Below are positions 23,821-33,859 of a stretch of 64,000 nt of DNA, one piece after another. Positions within the stretch are counted from its first letter, which is position 1. Every line of letters begins with the position of its first letter. Under the pieces are notes generated by a model that saw nothing but the letters and a program-made list of their open reading frames with translations, was not told where the DNA came from and did no database searches. Both the position numbers and the translations under genes were made by a program. This DNA is from Chitinophagaceae bacterium (lineage in GTDB: Bacteria > Bacteroidota > Bacteroidia > Chitinophagales > Chitinophagaceae): the NCBI GenBank assembly GCA_017307755.1, contig JAFKGQ010000006.1:620001-684000 (forward strand), in the 5' to 3' direction.

Positions 23821-24135
23821 TCAAGCCTGCGCCGTCGGCCCCCCAAAATTCATCGGCAACTGCACTTCCTCCAGGTCCTGTATCTTCCCGTTGGCCGCCT
23901 CAAACCGGGTGAGATTCTCCGTCAATGCCTTCATAAAACGCTTGGCATGCTGAGGTGTAAGTATGATACGGCTCTTTACCTTGCTCTTGGGCGTACCCGG
24001 CATCACATTTACAAAATCAATGACAAATTCGGCATGGGAATGGGTAATGATGGCAAGGTTGGCATACTGTCCTTCCGCCATCTCCTCGCTGATCTCTATA
24101 TTAAGCTGGCTATTGGGCTGCTGATTCTCGGACAT
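23821..24135 (-). CDS. DUF3467 family protein
   Basis: A 104-aa protein with the DUF3467 pattern: LNIEISEEMAEGQYANLAIITHSHAEFVIDF, then MPGTPKSKVKSRIILTPQHAKRFMKALTENL. The family is widespread and uncharacterised; the conserved strand/helix pattern suggests a small cytoplasmic protein. It stands alone, with the susD terminator upstream. Confidence 0.85.
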   Translation of the reverse strand: MSENQQPNSQLNIEISEEMAEGQYANLAIITHSHAEFVIDFVNVMPGTPKSKVKSRIILTPQHAKRFMKALTENLTRFEAANGKIQDLEEVQLPMNFGGPTAQA

Positions 24136-24168
24136 ATTGATCTATTATCCCCGCAAGATACCACAATT

Positions 24169-24198
24169 AAAAAAGGCCGCCAAACGGCGGCCTTTTCA
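24169..24198 (-). terminator. Terminator of the susCD operon
   Basis: A perfect 11-bp stem AAAAGGCCGCC (24171-24181) / GGCGGCCTTTT (24186-24196) with a 4-base loop; on the minus strand a T run follows. It lies 24 bases after the susD stop and could act in both directions. Confidence 0.88.
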
Positions 24199-24221
24199 AG
24201 TTTTAAACCTATATCGCTCTA

Positions 24222-25658
24222 TTACCAGTTATGGTTATACTGCGTCTCGCTGGTAGGCGCAGGGAAAATATACGCGGCATTCGAAGGGTCAATAGCACCC
24301 GCACTGCCCTTCGCCGGGAAGGTTTGCAGCAGACGGGTAATATCCAGCCCTCTCAGACCTTCACCCAGGAATTCAATATCCCTTTCATGTAAGATGTCGC
24401 CAATCAATTCCGTGGCCGAAGCAGGCGCGAACGTCGTGCTCGGATCGCTGCGGTGACGGACGGCATTGAGCAGGTCCACAGCCTGGGCATCCACGCTATT
24501 GGTCTTTCTCGTACGGGCCTCCGCCAGCATTAACAGCACATCGGAATACCGTATAATGGGTATCCAGTCGACATAAGGGTCGCCCCCGGGATATTTCCTC
24601 AACCAGGACACGCCGTCACCGTCTTTATTAACAAAAGCCCTGCGAGCGTCCGTAGTCTTCCAGGCCGCGTCAGAAATGATCCCATCATCATTCAGCGAAT
24701 ACTCGCCATTGCCCAGGTCAGGCAGGTAGTAATACGCCAGCTGGTTCTGCGTCCCGGGCTGCTCATTGGCTCCCGTAAAGGGCATGGAAAGGACAGACTC
24801 AGGGGTCGTATACTTTGTAAAGACATCTTTCAGATCAGTAGCCAGCGTATTGGCCACACCCGTCGGCGCCTTAAAAGGTGCAGAAGCCGGGACGATTTTA
24901 TTTGCTTCCGCGATCACGTTGTCCCAATCCCCTTGGTGCAGATATACCCGCTCTTTCAATGCAATAACGGCATTTTTATGCGCATGGGTAACATTCAGAC
25001 TACCGTCGCCATAATCCCCGGGCACACCCGCTTCCGCATCATTCAGATCACTGAGTATCTGAGTGTACACCTGGGCTACCGTACTCCTGGCAAGGTCATT
25101 GTGACCATTATCCGTAAGACCTTTCAGCCGCAGCGGAAGACCCGGAGATGCGCCATTGTCCTTTGAATAGGGTTGTGCATACAATTGCAGCAGACTGAAA
25201 TAGGCCAATGCCCGTACAAATTTTGCTTCCCCATGATACTGCGCTACCAGCGCTGCATCCTTTATCACCGTGTCCCCGCCGGCAGTCATTCCATCCAGGA
25301 AAAGATTACACTGGTTGATCGTATTATAAGCCGCATTCCAGGTATTGTTGATCTCGGCATCCGAGCCGGTAACGCTAAAATTCCAGATCAGCAATGCAGT
25401 CACCCCGTTGCCGGTCATGTTGATAAAATTGTCCCCGCGGACGTCATTATAGATCACCCATCTTCCCCCCAACAAGTTGCCGACCTTAAGCTGGGCATAC
25501 AAGCCATTCACCTGGTGAGCGATACGATCCTTTGTCAGAAAAACAAAGTTGGAAGGTATATCAGTGGACGACACAGGGTTCAGCTTGGCCTTACTACAGG
25601 ACCCTGCCGCCAATGCCAGGCCGGATAAAATGATAAATTGATATATGTATTTTTTCAT
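24222..25658 (-). CDS. susD: SusD/RagB-family outer-membrane nutrient-binding lipoprotein
   Basis: A 478-aa SusD-like protein. The lipoprotein signal (IILSGLALAAGSC) is followed by TPR-like helices and the SusD C-terminal block DARRAFVNKDGDGVSWLRKYPGG, then PIIRYSDVLLMLAEARTRK, and LLNAVRHRSD. It sits on the cell surface as the lid of the adjacent TonB-dependent transporter and binds the imported glycan or peptide. The ATG at 25658 gives a proper lipobox; upstream ATGs would spoil the signal peptide. Substrate cannot be inferred. Confidence 0.9.
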   Translation of the reverse strand: MKKYIYQFIILSGLALAAGSCSKAKLNPVSSTDIPSNFVFLTKDRIAHQVNGLYAQLKVGNLLGGRWVIYNDVRGDNFINMTGNGVTALLIWNFSVTGSDAEINNTWNAAYNTINQCNLFLDGMTAGGDTVIKDAALVAQYHGEAKFVRALAYFSLLQLYAQPYSKDNGASPGLPLRLKGLTDNGHNDLARSTVAQVYTQILSDLNDAEAGVPGDYGDGSLNVTHAHKNAVIALKERVYLHQGDWDNVIAEANKIVPASAPFKAPTGVANTLATDLKDVFTKYTTPESVLSMPFTGANEQPGTQNQLAYYYLPDLGNGEYSLNDDGIISDAAWKTTDARRAFVNKDGDGVSWLRKYPGGDPYVDWIPIIRYSDVLLMLAEARTRKTNSVDAQAVDLLNAVRHRSDPSTTFAPASATELIGDILHERDIEFLGEGLRGLDITRLLQTFPAKGSAGAIDPSNAAYIFPAPTSETQYNHNW

Positions 25659-25695
25659 TTTGCTCTTTTTAAAGTTAGACATGATGAACGCATGT

Positions 25696-28600
25696 TTAAA
25701 ATCCGATGTTAAGACCAATGGTGAGCGTACGGCCATTCGCAACAGAGTTCCTGTCGACGCCCTGCCCTTGTGTATCGTTGCCATTGGTGCTGACTTCCGG
25801 ATCCGGTCCTTTATACTTGGTGATCACCACCAGGTTCTGACCACTGATATATACCCTTGCATTGGAGATGCCTCCCTTCGACAGTAACTTCGTCGGCAGC
25901 GTATAGCCGATGCTGGCATTCCTGATCTTGATAAAATCGCCTTTCTGCACATTCTCGGATATAGGATTGGCGCTGCCGTTAGAGACATTGTCTCCATATA
26001 CGATCCTGGGGATATCCGTTACCTGGCCGGCATGTGTCCAGCGACGCAATACATCCACAGAACTGTTCCAGAAGCGCTGGTCCCTGATGCTGGCCTGCGT
26101 GCCGTTGTACACATAGAACCCGCCCTCATAGGTCGCCAGGACGCCCAGATCAAATGCTCCATAGTGGAAAGTATTCTCAAACCCGCCGTAATACTTCGGC
26201 ACGGCATTGAACATGGGGCGTTTGTCCTTTACAGGATCGATGGACTTCGCCACCGCACCCGTCTTCAGATCGTAATACTTTTTGACGTTAAAATCATACC
26301 CCAGCTTCTGATCAGCGGCGTTGACAAAGATCCTTCTGCCCGTGGCAGGATCAACCCCGGCCGTCGGCAGGACATAGATAGTGCCGATAGAATAGCCGGG
26401 CAGGGTAATACTGGTCTGCTCCAGGCCGCTGGTGGTATAGGTAATGTTGGGTACCGTGGGCGCCAGCGCCGTCACCATGTTCTTATTGAACGTAATGTTA
26501 AAAGAGGTGTTCCAACGGAAATTTTTGTTGGAGATAGGTCTTGCGTTCAAAGTGACCTCCCAGCCCCTGTTGTACATGGAACCGACGTTCATCGGGATAG
26601 TCAGGTTGGGTACGCCGGGTATGCCCGTGGATCCGGCCTGAGGGATATTGATGATCAGTCCGTCGATGCTGTTCTTATACCAGGCGACGTCACCGGTGAT
26701 CAGGTCGTTCCACAGACTGAATTGAAGTCCGACATCCGTCTTCTTGCTCGTCTCCCAGCTAAGGTCCTTGTTGCCCGCCTGGCTGAAATATAAACCCGTG
26801 GTCCCGTCATAAAGCTTTGTGCTATGGAAAGGATAAGAAGCAAAGTCGGCAATGCCGGTAATATTTCCCACTGTACCATAGCTGCCGCGCAGACGCAGGG
26901 TGTTTATCACCTTGCCAATGCCGCTGTTCGCCCAGAAGGTTTCTTTTGCCAGGTCATAAGCTACAGAGGCGCTCCAGAAATTACCGTATTTACGGCCGGG
27001 CGCAAACGCGGAATATCCATCCCGGCGGAAACTTCCGCTGACAAAGTACTTCTTGTCAAAATCATAGTTCAACCTTCCAAACCCGGACACCAGGTAGTTC
27101 TGTGTGTTGATACCATTCGTATTGTTATTGACCGTGGCCGATACGTTGTCCGTCCAGCCCCCCTGGGCATTCGTATAGTACACGTCGTTCACATTCGTCC
27201 GGTCAAGCCCAAAACCCAGTTGGGTGGTATTTTGCTGTTCCGTACCCACGAGGAATCCCAACGTGTGCCTGTCGGCGAATATATGATCGAACTGCGCAGT
27301 AGTGGTCCATATCCACCGCTTGTATTTAAGAAAAGTATTGATGGCCTCGCCGCCGGGATATCCATCCCCGTTCAGCGGCGTAAGATAAAAGTCGTTGTCA
27401 GAGTTCAGGTTATCCACCCCATATACCGTCCGCAGCGTGATGTCCGGGATAGGTTTTAGTTGCAGATATGCATTCCCCTGGATATGGTTGTTCTCCGTGC
27501 TCGAATGGTTGTTCTCGATCAGCACGACCGGGTTGTAATAGCTGATGCCGGGTTTTACATTGTTCATGGGTCCGATGGCGGCGCCATTGGTATTGTAGGA
27601 GCCGTCATTGTTACGGGGAGCGATATTCGGAGGAAGGATCAGGGCGATACGGCCCAGCCCCCCCGTGGAATAAGCCTGCCCCGGAAGCGACCCCGTCGAT
27701 GTGGCAGCCTTGTTGAGTTCATTGGAATATCCCGCATTGACGCCTATTGAAAAGATCTTCGATACCTTATGATCCAGGTTGAAACGGAAGTTCTTCCTTT
27801 CAAAGGTATTCGTCACGATAATGCCTTCCTGCCTGGTATAGCCTGCCGCGATATAGTAGGTCGTCGCCTCGTTACCACCGGAAATATTCAGCGAGTGGCT
27901 GTGAGAGATACCCGTATGATAAACATAATCCTTCCAGTTAGTGTTGATCTCTTTGCCGTCAGGACCATTGGTAGGCAGGAACTTTGCCGTGGCGCCGGTC
28001 TTATTGGCAACACCTTCGTTCTTGATCATCATGTACTGGTCGGCATCCAGCATCTTCCACAGACGGAATGCCTTGGTCTGGCCTACCCAGCCGTCATAGG
28101 TCACCTTTGTCTTGCCCCTCTTGCCATGCTTCGTGGTAATGATCACTACGCCATTGGCGGCACGGCTGCCGTAGATCGCCGTGGCGGCGGCATCCTTCAA
28201 TACGTCCAGGCTTTCGATATCGGCAGGATTGATGCTGGCCAGGGGGTTGGACGCAGCTTCCGACATGCTGACATCTCCCGTAAAGGTCGGCACCCCGTCG
28301 ATCACGATCAGGGGATAAGAAGAAAGCGAAATGGAATTGGTACCGCGAATACGGAACACAGGCGGGTTGTTCACCACCCCGTTGGCGGACGTGATCTGCA
28401 CACCCGCAGCCTTTCCGCCCAGGGCCGCATCAAAGCTCTGTACCGGATTGTCCGCAATGGAAGCACCTTTCACAGTGGAAATATTGCCCGTCACGTCGGA
28501 CTTTTTCTGTACGCCATAACCGACAACCACTACCTCGGCAAGATTGGAATTCTTGCGGTTAACAGTAAAATCCACCGTGGACCCTACCCCGACGGCAGCT

Positions 28601-28839
28601 TCCTTGAGCTCTATCCCCGTCCCGGACACGATCAGCGTCTCGCCGCTGTTCGCCCGGATAGAATAGTTCCCGTCAGCATCCGCACTGACACCCTTTTTTG
28701 TACCCTTGACCCTGATAGTGGAAAATGGAACAGGTTGACCTTGTTGATCCGTCACCCGTCCTGTGATAAGCTTGGTCTGAGCAAATGCCAGTACGGAAGA
28801 TAGTACCAGCACTGCTAACAGTGTTAGAAGTTTTCTCAT
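25696..28839 (-). CDS. susC: SusC/RagA-family TonB-dependent outer-membrane transporter
   Basis: A 1047-aa transporter. The signal peptide (LAVLVLSSVLAFAQ) is followed by a carboxypeptidase-regulatory-like domain (ITGRVTDQQGQPVPFSTIRV, residues ~25-105), the TonB-box-like VVVVGYGVQKKSDVTGNIS, the plug with SFDAALGGKAAGVQI and VIDGVPTF, and a 22-strand-type barrel ending LTIGLNIGF. It imports a ligand delivered by the SusD partner, using TonB energy. No sigma/anti-sigma pair, hybrid two-component gene or degradative enzyme is adjacent, so this is a minimal susCD pair. Confidence 0.92.
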   Translation of the reverse strand: MRKLLTLLAVLVLSSVLAFAQTKLITGRVTDQQGQPVPFSTIRVKGTKKGVSADADGNYSIRANSGETLIVSGTGIELKEAAVGVGSTVDFTVNRKNSNLAEVVVVGYGVQKKSDVTGNISTVKGASIADNPVQSFDAALGGKAAGVQITSANGVVNNPPVFRIRGTNSISLSSYPLIVIDGVPTFTGDVSMSEAASNPLASINPADIESLDVLKDAAATAIYGSRAANGVVIITTKHGKRGKTKVTYDGWVGQTKAFRLWKMLDADQYMMIKNEGVANKTGATAKFLPTNGPDGKEINTNWKDYVYHTGISHSHSLNISGGNEATTYYIAAGYTRQEGIIVTNTFERKNFRFNLDHKVSKIFSIGVNAGYSNELNKAATSTGSLPGQAYSTGGLGRIALILPPNIAPRNNDGSYNTNGAAIGPMNNVKPGISYYNPVVLIENNHSSTENNHIQGNAYLQLKPIPDITLRTVYGVDNLNSDNDFYLTPLNGDGYPGGEAINTFLKYKRWIWTTTAQFDHIFADRHTLGFLVGTEQQNTTQLGFGLDRTNVNDVYYTNAQGGWTDNVSATVNNNTNGINTQNYLVSGFGRLNYDFDKKYFVSGSFRRDGYSAFAPGRKYGNFWSASVAYDLAKETFWANSGIGKVINTLRLRGSYGTVGNITGIADFASYPFHSTKLYDGTTGLYFSQAGNKDLSWETSKKTDVGLQFSLWNDLITGDVAWYKNSIDGLIINIPQAGSTGIPGVPNLTIPMNVGSMYNRGWEVTLNARPISNKNFRWNTSFNITFNKNMVTALAPTVPNITYTTSGLEQTSITLPGYSIGTIYVLPTAGVDPATGRRIFVNAADQKLGYDFNVKKYYDLKTGAVAKSIDPVKDKRPMFNAVPKYYGGFENTFHYGAFDLGVLATYEGGFYVYNGTQASIRDQRFWNSSVDVLRRWTHAGQVTDIPRIVYGDNVSNGSANPISENVQKGDFIKIRNASIGYTLPTKLLSKGGISNARVYISGQNLVVITKYKGPDPEVSTNGNDTQGQGVDRNSVANGRTLTIGLNIGF

Positions 28840-28927
28840 GTGACAGTAATTTTGATTTAAGACAGAACCAAAAATATGGATTTTAGAAAATTAGCAAAAA
28901 AAAAGTTAAAATATATGAATGAGTAAA

Positions 28928-28961
28928 AAAATTTAAATCTTATAGCAGATTGCGGCACAAA
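28928..28961 (-). promoter_or_regulatory. Candidate susC promoter
   Basis: On the minus strand TTTG (28958-28961) and TAAATTTT (28928-28935) are 22 bases apart, close to the Bacteroidota promoter pattern. This predicts a 5' leader of about 80 bases, which is AT-rich. Confidence 0.35.
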
Positions 28962-29052
28962 TCGTTAAAATAGGTTCCCAAAAGAGAAAATAATATTTTG
29001 AACGGCAGTACCCCGGGGGCTTTCCTGCAGTTTTACTGCGGTATCGCATTCG

Positions 29053-29087
29053 TTTGTACGCAATCTAATCCCCGAATTGTACCTTTG
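29053..29087 (+). promoter_or_regulatory. folD promoter, predicted leaderless transcript
   Basis: TTTG at 29053-29056 and TACCTTTG at 29080-29087 (23 bases between). The -7 element ends four bases before the ATG at 29092, so the transcript probably starts at or next to the start codon. Confidence 0.5.
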
Positions 29088-29091
29088 CGCC

Positions 29092-29982
29092 ATGGAATTA
29101 TTAGACGGTCAACTCGTTTCAAAGACAATCAAGGAAGGGCTAAAGCTAAAAGTAGGACAACTGATCGCTGAAGGCAAAAAAGTACCTCACCTGGCCGCCG
29201 TGCTGGTGGGCGACAATGGCGCCAGCGAAACCTATGTAGGAGCTAAGGTAAAAGCCTGTGCCGAAATAGGCTACAAATCCACCCTCCTTCGGCTGGAAGA
29301 AGACATCAGCGAATCCAGACTCCTGGGTATTATTGAAGAACTGAACAACGACATAGACGTGGACGGCATACTGGTCCAACTCCCCCTGCCTAAACATATT
29401 TCTGACGAAAAAGTGATCAACACCATCCACCCTTCCAAGGACGTGGACGGCTTTCACCCCGTCAATGTGGGTAAAATGGTACAGGGACTGCCCACCTTTA
29501 TTTCCGCCACTCCCCACGGCATCTTGCTCTTGTTGGAACACTATAAGATAGATACAAAAGGCAAGCACGCCGTGGTCGTGGGAAGAAGCAACATCGTAGG
29601 CAGACCGATGAGCATCCTGCTCAGTAGCAATACCCCCACAGGCAACTGCACCGTAACCATCTGCCATTCACACACCCGCAACCTTCCCGAAATATGCCGG
29701 GAGGCCGACATCATCGTAGCCGCCTTAGGTAAGCCCGGGTTTGTAAAGGCGGATATGGTAAAGAAAGGCGCCGTCATCATAGATGTCGGCATCACCCGCG
29801 TCCCCGATGCCGCCAAAAAAAGCGGCTTTGCACTGAAAGGCGATGTAAAGTTTGACGAAGTTGCCCCCCATAGCAGTTACATCACGCCGGTACCCGGTGG
29901 AGTCGGTCCCATGACCATCGCCGCCCTGATGAAAAACACTTTCATGGCCTGCGAAGAAAGAAGTGGAGGCAGCCTTATTTAA
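29092..29982 (+). CDS. folD: Bifunctional methylenetetrahydrofolate dehydrogenase/cyclohydrolase
   Basis: A 296-aa FolD that converts 5,10-methylene-THF to 10-formyl-THF for purine synthesis and formyl-Met-tRNA. Landmarks are [21 protein letters not shown] with the YxxxK catalytic motif, [36 protein letters not shown] and [16 protein letters not shown]. The ATG at 29092 is preferred over one 15 bases upstream because it fits the family and the promoter. queE follows within 7 bases. Confidence 0.95.
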   Translation: MELLDGQLVSKTIKEGLKLKVGQLIAEGKKVPHLAAVLVGDNGASETYVGAKVKACAEIGYKSTLLRLEEDISESRLLGIIEELNNDIDVDGILVQLPLPKHISDEKVINTIHPSKDVDGFHPVNVGKMVQGLPTFISATPHGILLLLEHYKIDTKGKHAVVVGRSNIVGRPMSILLSSNTPTGNCTVTICHSHTRNLPEICREADIIVAALGKPGFVKADMVKKGAVIIDVGITRVPDAAKKSGFALKGDVKFDEVAPHSSYITPVPGGVGPMTIAALMKNTFMACEERSGGSLI

Positions 29983-29989
29983 ATCACGA

Positions 29990-30628
29990 ATGCCATCCGA
30001 CATGACACAAGCTATCCTCCCCCGGCAGACAGACACCCTGCCCGTAATGGAAGCATTCTACACCATCCAGGGAGAAGGCTGCCATCAGGGGAAAGCCGCC
30101 TATTTCATCCGCCTGGGCGGATGTGATGTAGGCTGCGTATGGTGCGACGTAAAAGAAAGTTGGGACGCAGCAGCCCATCCAAAACAATCCATAACAGACA
30201 TAGTGACGGAAGCAGCCCGCTTTCCCGGCCGCATGGCAGTGGTCACAGGAGGCGAACCGCTGATGCACGACTGCACTGCTCTCACCGAAGAATTACACAA
30301 AGCTGGATTCACCACCAACATCGAAACCTCCGGCGCCTGGCCGCTCAGCGGAGAATGGGACTGGATCTGTCTCTCCCCCAAAAAATTCAAAGCGCCCCTG
30401 CCCGAAATACCGCCAAAGGCCAGCGAATTAAAAGTAGTCATCTACAATAAGACAGACTTTGAATGGGCCGAACAATGGGCCGCCCGGGTATCCCCCGGTT
30501 GTAAATTATTCCTGCAACCCGAATGGAGCAGATCGGCCGCCGTCACTCCCCTGATCATCGAATACATCAAAAACCACCCCCAATGGGAATTTTCCCTGCA
30601 GTTGCATAAGTACATAAACGTTCCCTGA
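29990..30628 (+). CDS. queE: 7-carboxy-7-deazaguanine synthase (QueE)
   Basis: A 212-aa radical SAM enzyme that makes 7-carboxy-7-deazaguanine from 6-carboxy-tetrahydropterin for queuosine or deazapurine synthesis. It begins with EAFYTIQGEGCHQGKAAYFIRLGGCDVGCVWCD, which holds the iron-sulfur CX3CX2C motif, then AVVTGGEPLMHD and ISLSPKKFKAP-like LSPKKFK. Start may be 29990 or the ATG at 30002. It follows folD by 7 bases. The other deazapurine-like genes here are two PTPS paralogs at ~50.1-51.0 kb. Confidence 0.9.
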   Translation: MPSDMTQAILPRQTDTLPVMEAFYTIQGEGCHQGKAAYFIRLGGCDVGCVWCDVKESWDAAAHPKQSITDIVTEAARFPGRMAVVTGGEPLMHDCTALTEELHKAGFTTNIETSGAWPLSGEWDWICLSPKKFKAPLPEIPPKASELKVVIYNKTDFEWAEQWAARVSPGCKLFLQPEWSRSAAVTPLIIEYIKNHPQWEFSLQLHKYINVP

Positions 30629-30711
30629 CCCTCCTCCCCGTCCCTTCCTTGACCCGCAGGAGAATAAATCTTTATAACTTACGTTAACATATTGATTTGT
30701 AACTTTCCTAT

Positions 30712-32628
30712 ATGAAGAACCGCCGCTTACTCCTGATCTTACTATTTATCACAGCTGCCCCGGCGGTATGGGCCCAGTACAGACCCGAAAAAGTAAGTAA
30801 AAAGGCAGCCCAGCTTTACTCAAAAGCCATCGAACAAGCCCAGGGAGACGATTTTAAGGGCGGCATCGAAACCCTGCAGCAGGCTGTAAAGATTGACGCC
30901 GGATACGCGGATGCCTACCTCTCCATGGCCGGCATGTACGGAGAACTCAAGAACTATCAGGCCGCCATCGACAACTACGAAAAAGCAAGAGCCATCGATA
31001 GCAATTACTTCCTCGACTACAACCTCCCCTACTCCATCAACCTGGCAGGGAAAGGGGAATTTGAAAAAGCACTGGAAGCCGTGACCCTTTTCCTCACCGT
31101 CACTAACCTCAATGAACAGAGCCGGAAGGCAGGAGAGTTCAGACAAAAATGCTATCGGTTCGCCCTGGACTATGCCCGTACCCACGACTATGCCGGCTAT
31201 AAATTCGAACCTCAAAACCTGGGCGACAGTATTAACTCACCCGTCTCCGAATATTATCCCACCCTTACCATCGACGGCAACAAGCTCATCTATACCCGGC
31301 GTGTGAACAATTTCAACGAGGACTTCTATGAGTCCGACAAGGATAAGGATGGCTTTCATAAGTCAAAAAGCCTGGAAGGCAATATCAACACCAATCAGAA
31401 CGAAGGAGCGCAGAACATTTCCCAGGATGGTCAGTGGCTCATCTTTACAGGATGCAATTTCCCGGAAGGCAAAGGCAGCTGCGACCTGTATATCTCCTAT
31501 CTCACAGATAGGGGGTGGAGTACACCGGAGAACCTCGGAGATAGCATCAATACTGAATTTTGGGAGTCAGCCCCCTCCCTCTCCCCAGATAAACGGGACC
31601 TTTACTTTGCCAGCAGACGCCCGGATGGCTATGGAGGCAGCGATATCTATGTCAGCCATCGCCTGCGCAACAGCACCTGGAGCTCCCCGGAAAATCTGGG
31701 GCCCGTCATCAACACAATAGGTGATGAAGGTACCCCCTTCATACACGCAGACAACCAAAGCCTTTACTTTACATCCAATGGCCATCCCGGCTATGGAGGA
31801 GATGATCTCTTCGTATCCAGAAAAGGACCCGGCGGCGTATGGCAAAAACCCGAGAACCTCGGCTATCCCATCAATACCATCGAGAACGAAGGGAGCCTGG
31901 TAATAGCCGCCGACGGTAAAACAGCCTACTATGCCAGTGACCGCGCCGACAGCCGCGGCGGACTTGACCTGTATACCTTCCAGCTGCGGAGTGACATCCG
32001 CCCCGCACAAACCCTATGGGTCAAAGGAAAGGTATTCGACAAGACCACCCGGAAAGGATTACCCTCCGGCGTCGAGCTCACCGATCTCTCCACCCGCACT
32101 GTCATCAGCCAACTGCAGACAGACGAGACAGGCAATTACCTGATCACCCTGCCAAAAGGAAAAGACTATGCATTCAACGTCAACAGAAAAGGATATCTAT
32201 TCTTCTCCGAGAACTTCCCGCTTAGCCAACACAAGGAGGATACGGCATACAATATCGACATCCCTCTCCAACCCATCGAGGACGGCGCAGCTATCGTACT
32301 AAAAAATATCTTTTTTGAAACCAATAAATACGAATTGAAACCCGAGTCACAGGTGGAGCTGGATAAAGTGGTGCAGTTGCTGAAAGACAACCCTACATTG
32401 AAAATCCAGATCAACGGACACACCGACAACTCCGGAAAAACATCCGATAATATCACACTCTCGGAGAATAGGGCAAAATCTGTAACGACGTACATAATTT
32501 CCAAAAGTATCAATACCGCCAGACTCTCATTCAAAGGCTGGGGCGATACACAGCCCATAGCAAATAATGCCACCCCGGAAGGCCGGGCGCAAAACCGCCG
32601 CACCGAATTAAAGGTCATCAGCCGGTGA
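30712..32628 (+). CDS. OmpA-family protein with TPR and beta-propeller repeats (PorE-like)
   Basis: A 638-aa exported protein. After a signal peptide (LLFITAAPAVWAQ) come TPR repeats (residues ~25-150), PD40/WD40-like blades (SEYYPTLTIDGNKLIYTRR, PSLSPDKRDLYFASRRPDG, TPFIHADNQSLYFTSNGHPG, ~165-420), a carboxypeptidase-regulatory-like domain (~435-520) and an OmpA C-terminal peptidoglycan-binding domain (INGHTDNSGKTSDNITLSENRAKS). This order matches PorE of the type IX secretion system, which ties the Por ring to peptidoglycan. Paralogs with the same layout exist, so the T9SS role is likely but not certain. Confidence 0.85.
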   Translation: MKNRRLLLILLFITAAPAVWAQYRPEKVSKKAAQLYSKAIEQAQGDDFKGGIETLQQAVKIDAGYADAYLSMAGMYGELKNYQAAIDNYEKARAIDSNYFLDYNLPYSINLAGKGEFEKALEAVTLFLTVTNLNEQSRKAGEFRQKCYRFALDYARTHDYAGYKFEPQNLGDSINSPVSEYYPTLTIDGNKLIYTRRVNNFNEDFYESDKDKDGFHKSKSLEGNINTNQNEGAQNISQDGQWLIFTGCNFPEGKGSCDLYISYLTDRGWSTPENLGDSINTEFWESAPSLSPDKRDLYFASRRPDGYGGSDIYVSHRLRNSTWSSPENLGPVINTIGDEGTPFIHADNQSLYFTSNGHPGYGGDDLFVSRKGPGGVWQKPENLGYPINTIENEGSLVIAADGKTAYYASDRADSRGGLDLYTFQLRSDIRPAQTLWVKGKVFDKTTRKGLPSGVELTDLSTRTVISQLQTDETGNYLITLPKGKDYAFNVNRKGYLFFSENFPLSQHKEDTAYNIDIPLQPIEDGAAIVLKNIFFETNKYELKPESQVELDKVVQLLKDNPTLKIQINGHTDNSGKTSDNITLSENRAKSVTTYIISKSINTARLSFKGWGDTQPIANNATPEGRAQNRRTELKVISR

Positions 32629-32684
32629 CACCCAAAATACTAATTTATTTAGTATCTTTACACCCCATCCTAATAGCCTTTCCC

Positions 32685-33812
32685 ATGGAAAAAGATACTA
32701 TATATCAATTGGCCCTCGGCAAAGTTCCGGGTATCGGCCCCGTATACACGAGAAGACTGCTTCATCACTTTGGCGAAGCCAGGGCCGTCTTCCAGGCGCC
32801 AGAATCCACATTGATCAACATCCCCGGCCTGGGATCCAAAAGAGCGCACGACATCGCCCACTTCAAAACTTTCTCCGCCCTCGAAAAAGAGCAGGCTTTT
32901 TTAGACAAATACTCCATCCGATGTCTTTTTATCACAGACCCTCATTATCCACAACGCCTGTTACGCTGTCCCGATGCACCCATCCTTTTATTTTTCAAAG
33001 GCCATGCGGACCTTAATGCAACAAAGATCATCTCCATTATAGGCACCCGCAGCCCTTCCGAATATGGCAGACAGACGACGGAAAAACTCATAAAGGACAT
33101 CGCATCCCTCTCCCCCGGCGCATTGATCATCAGCGGCCTGGCATACGGCATCGATGCGGTTGCACACAAGGCCGCCCTCAAATACCAACTCCCCACCGTA
33201 GGGGTTCTGGGCCATGGCCTGGACCAGATATATCCGCGTGAACATACCAGCCTGGCAAAAGAAATGCTGAATACAGGAGGACTGCTCACAAAGTTCAACA
33301 TTGCCACCAGCCCTGACGCATATAACTTTCCCATCCGCAACCGCGTCGTCGCAGGCATCAGCGATGCAGTCATCGTCACCGAATCCCGCTCCCGGGGAGG
33401 CAGCCTGCTCACCGTGGATAATGCCCTCACCTATCAACGAAAGATCTTCGCCATCCCCGGCAGGATCACAGACGAAAAAAGCGCCGGCTGCAACACCCTG
33501 ATCCGGGAAGGCAAGACCCGGCTGCTCACTGACGCTGCTCAATTAATGGAAGAAATGAATTGGCAGCAGCCCCCCGCAAAACCCGCCTCCATACAAACAT
33601 CCTTATTCCCCCCTTCCATAGAAAACCCCGGTCTGACAGACAATGAAAGATCCTTGCTGCAGCTCTTTAGAGAAAAACAAACGCTTTCCCTCACAGACAT
33701 TCATGCGCAAACCCACCAGGACGCAGTCACCCTCGCTATCACCCTGCTTAACCTGGAGCTCCTGGGACATATCAGCACACTTCCGGGAAAAATGTACAGG
33801 CTTTGCGCATGA
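32685..33812 (+). CDS. dprA: DNA-processing protein DprA
   Basis: A 375-aa DprA that loads RecA on incoming single-stranded DNA during natural transformation. The N-terminal SAM/HhH-like part (LGKVPGIGPVYTRRLLHHFG, IPGLGSKRAHDI) is followed by the Rossmann fold (ISIIGTRSPSEYGRQ, ALIISGLAYGIDAVAHKAAL, GVLGHGLDQIYPREH, GISDAVIVTESRSRGGSLLT) and a C-terminal winged-helix part. The start MEKDTIYQLALGKVPG was chosen over an upstream GTG overlapping the previous gene. Confidence 0.93.
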   Translation: MEKDTIYQLALGKVPGIGPVYTRRLLHHFGEARAVFQAPESTLINIPGLGSKRAHDIAHFKTFSALEKEQAFLDKYSIRCLFITDPHYPQRLLRCPDAPILLFFKGHADLNATKIISIIGTRSPSEYGRQTTEKLIKDIASLSPGALIISGLAYGIDAVAHKAALKYQLPTVGVLGHGLDQIYPREHTSLAKEMLNTGGLLTKFNIATSPDAYNFPIRNRVVAGISDAVIVTESRSRGGSLLTVDNALTYQRKIFAIPGRITDEKSAGCNTLIREGKTRLLTDAAQLMEEMNWQQPPAKPASIQTSLFPPSIENPGLTDNERSLLQLFREKQTLSLTDIHAQTHQDAVTLAITLLNLELLGHISTLPGKMYRLCA

Positions 33813-33817
33813 ACATG

Positions 33818-33859
33818 TCCGGAAAACGGGCCTCACAAAAATTTAGCCCGTTTTCCGGA
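33818..33859. terminator. Long perfect hairpin after dprA
   Basis: A 14-bp perfect inverted repeat (33818-33831 with 33846-33859), loop of 14, starts six bases after the dprA stop. No strong T run follows, so it may be a bidirectional terminator. Its 3' arm runs into the CCGG end of the repeat copy that follows. Confidence 0.55.

Noticed and set aside
26824..28803. Long plus-strand frames opposite susC
   Set aside because: They are antisense shadows of a clear SusC gene and show no domain signature.
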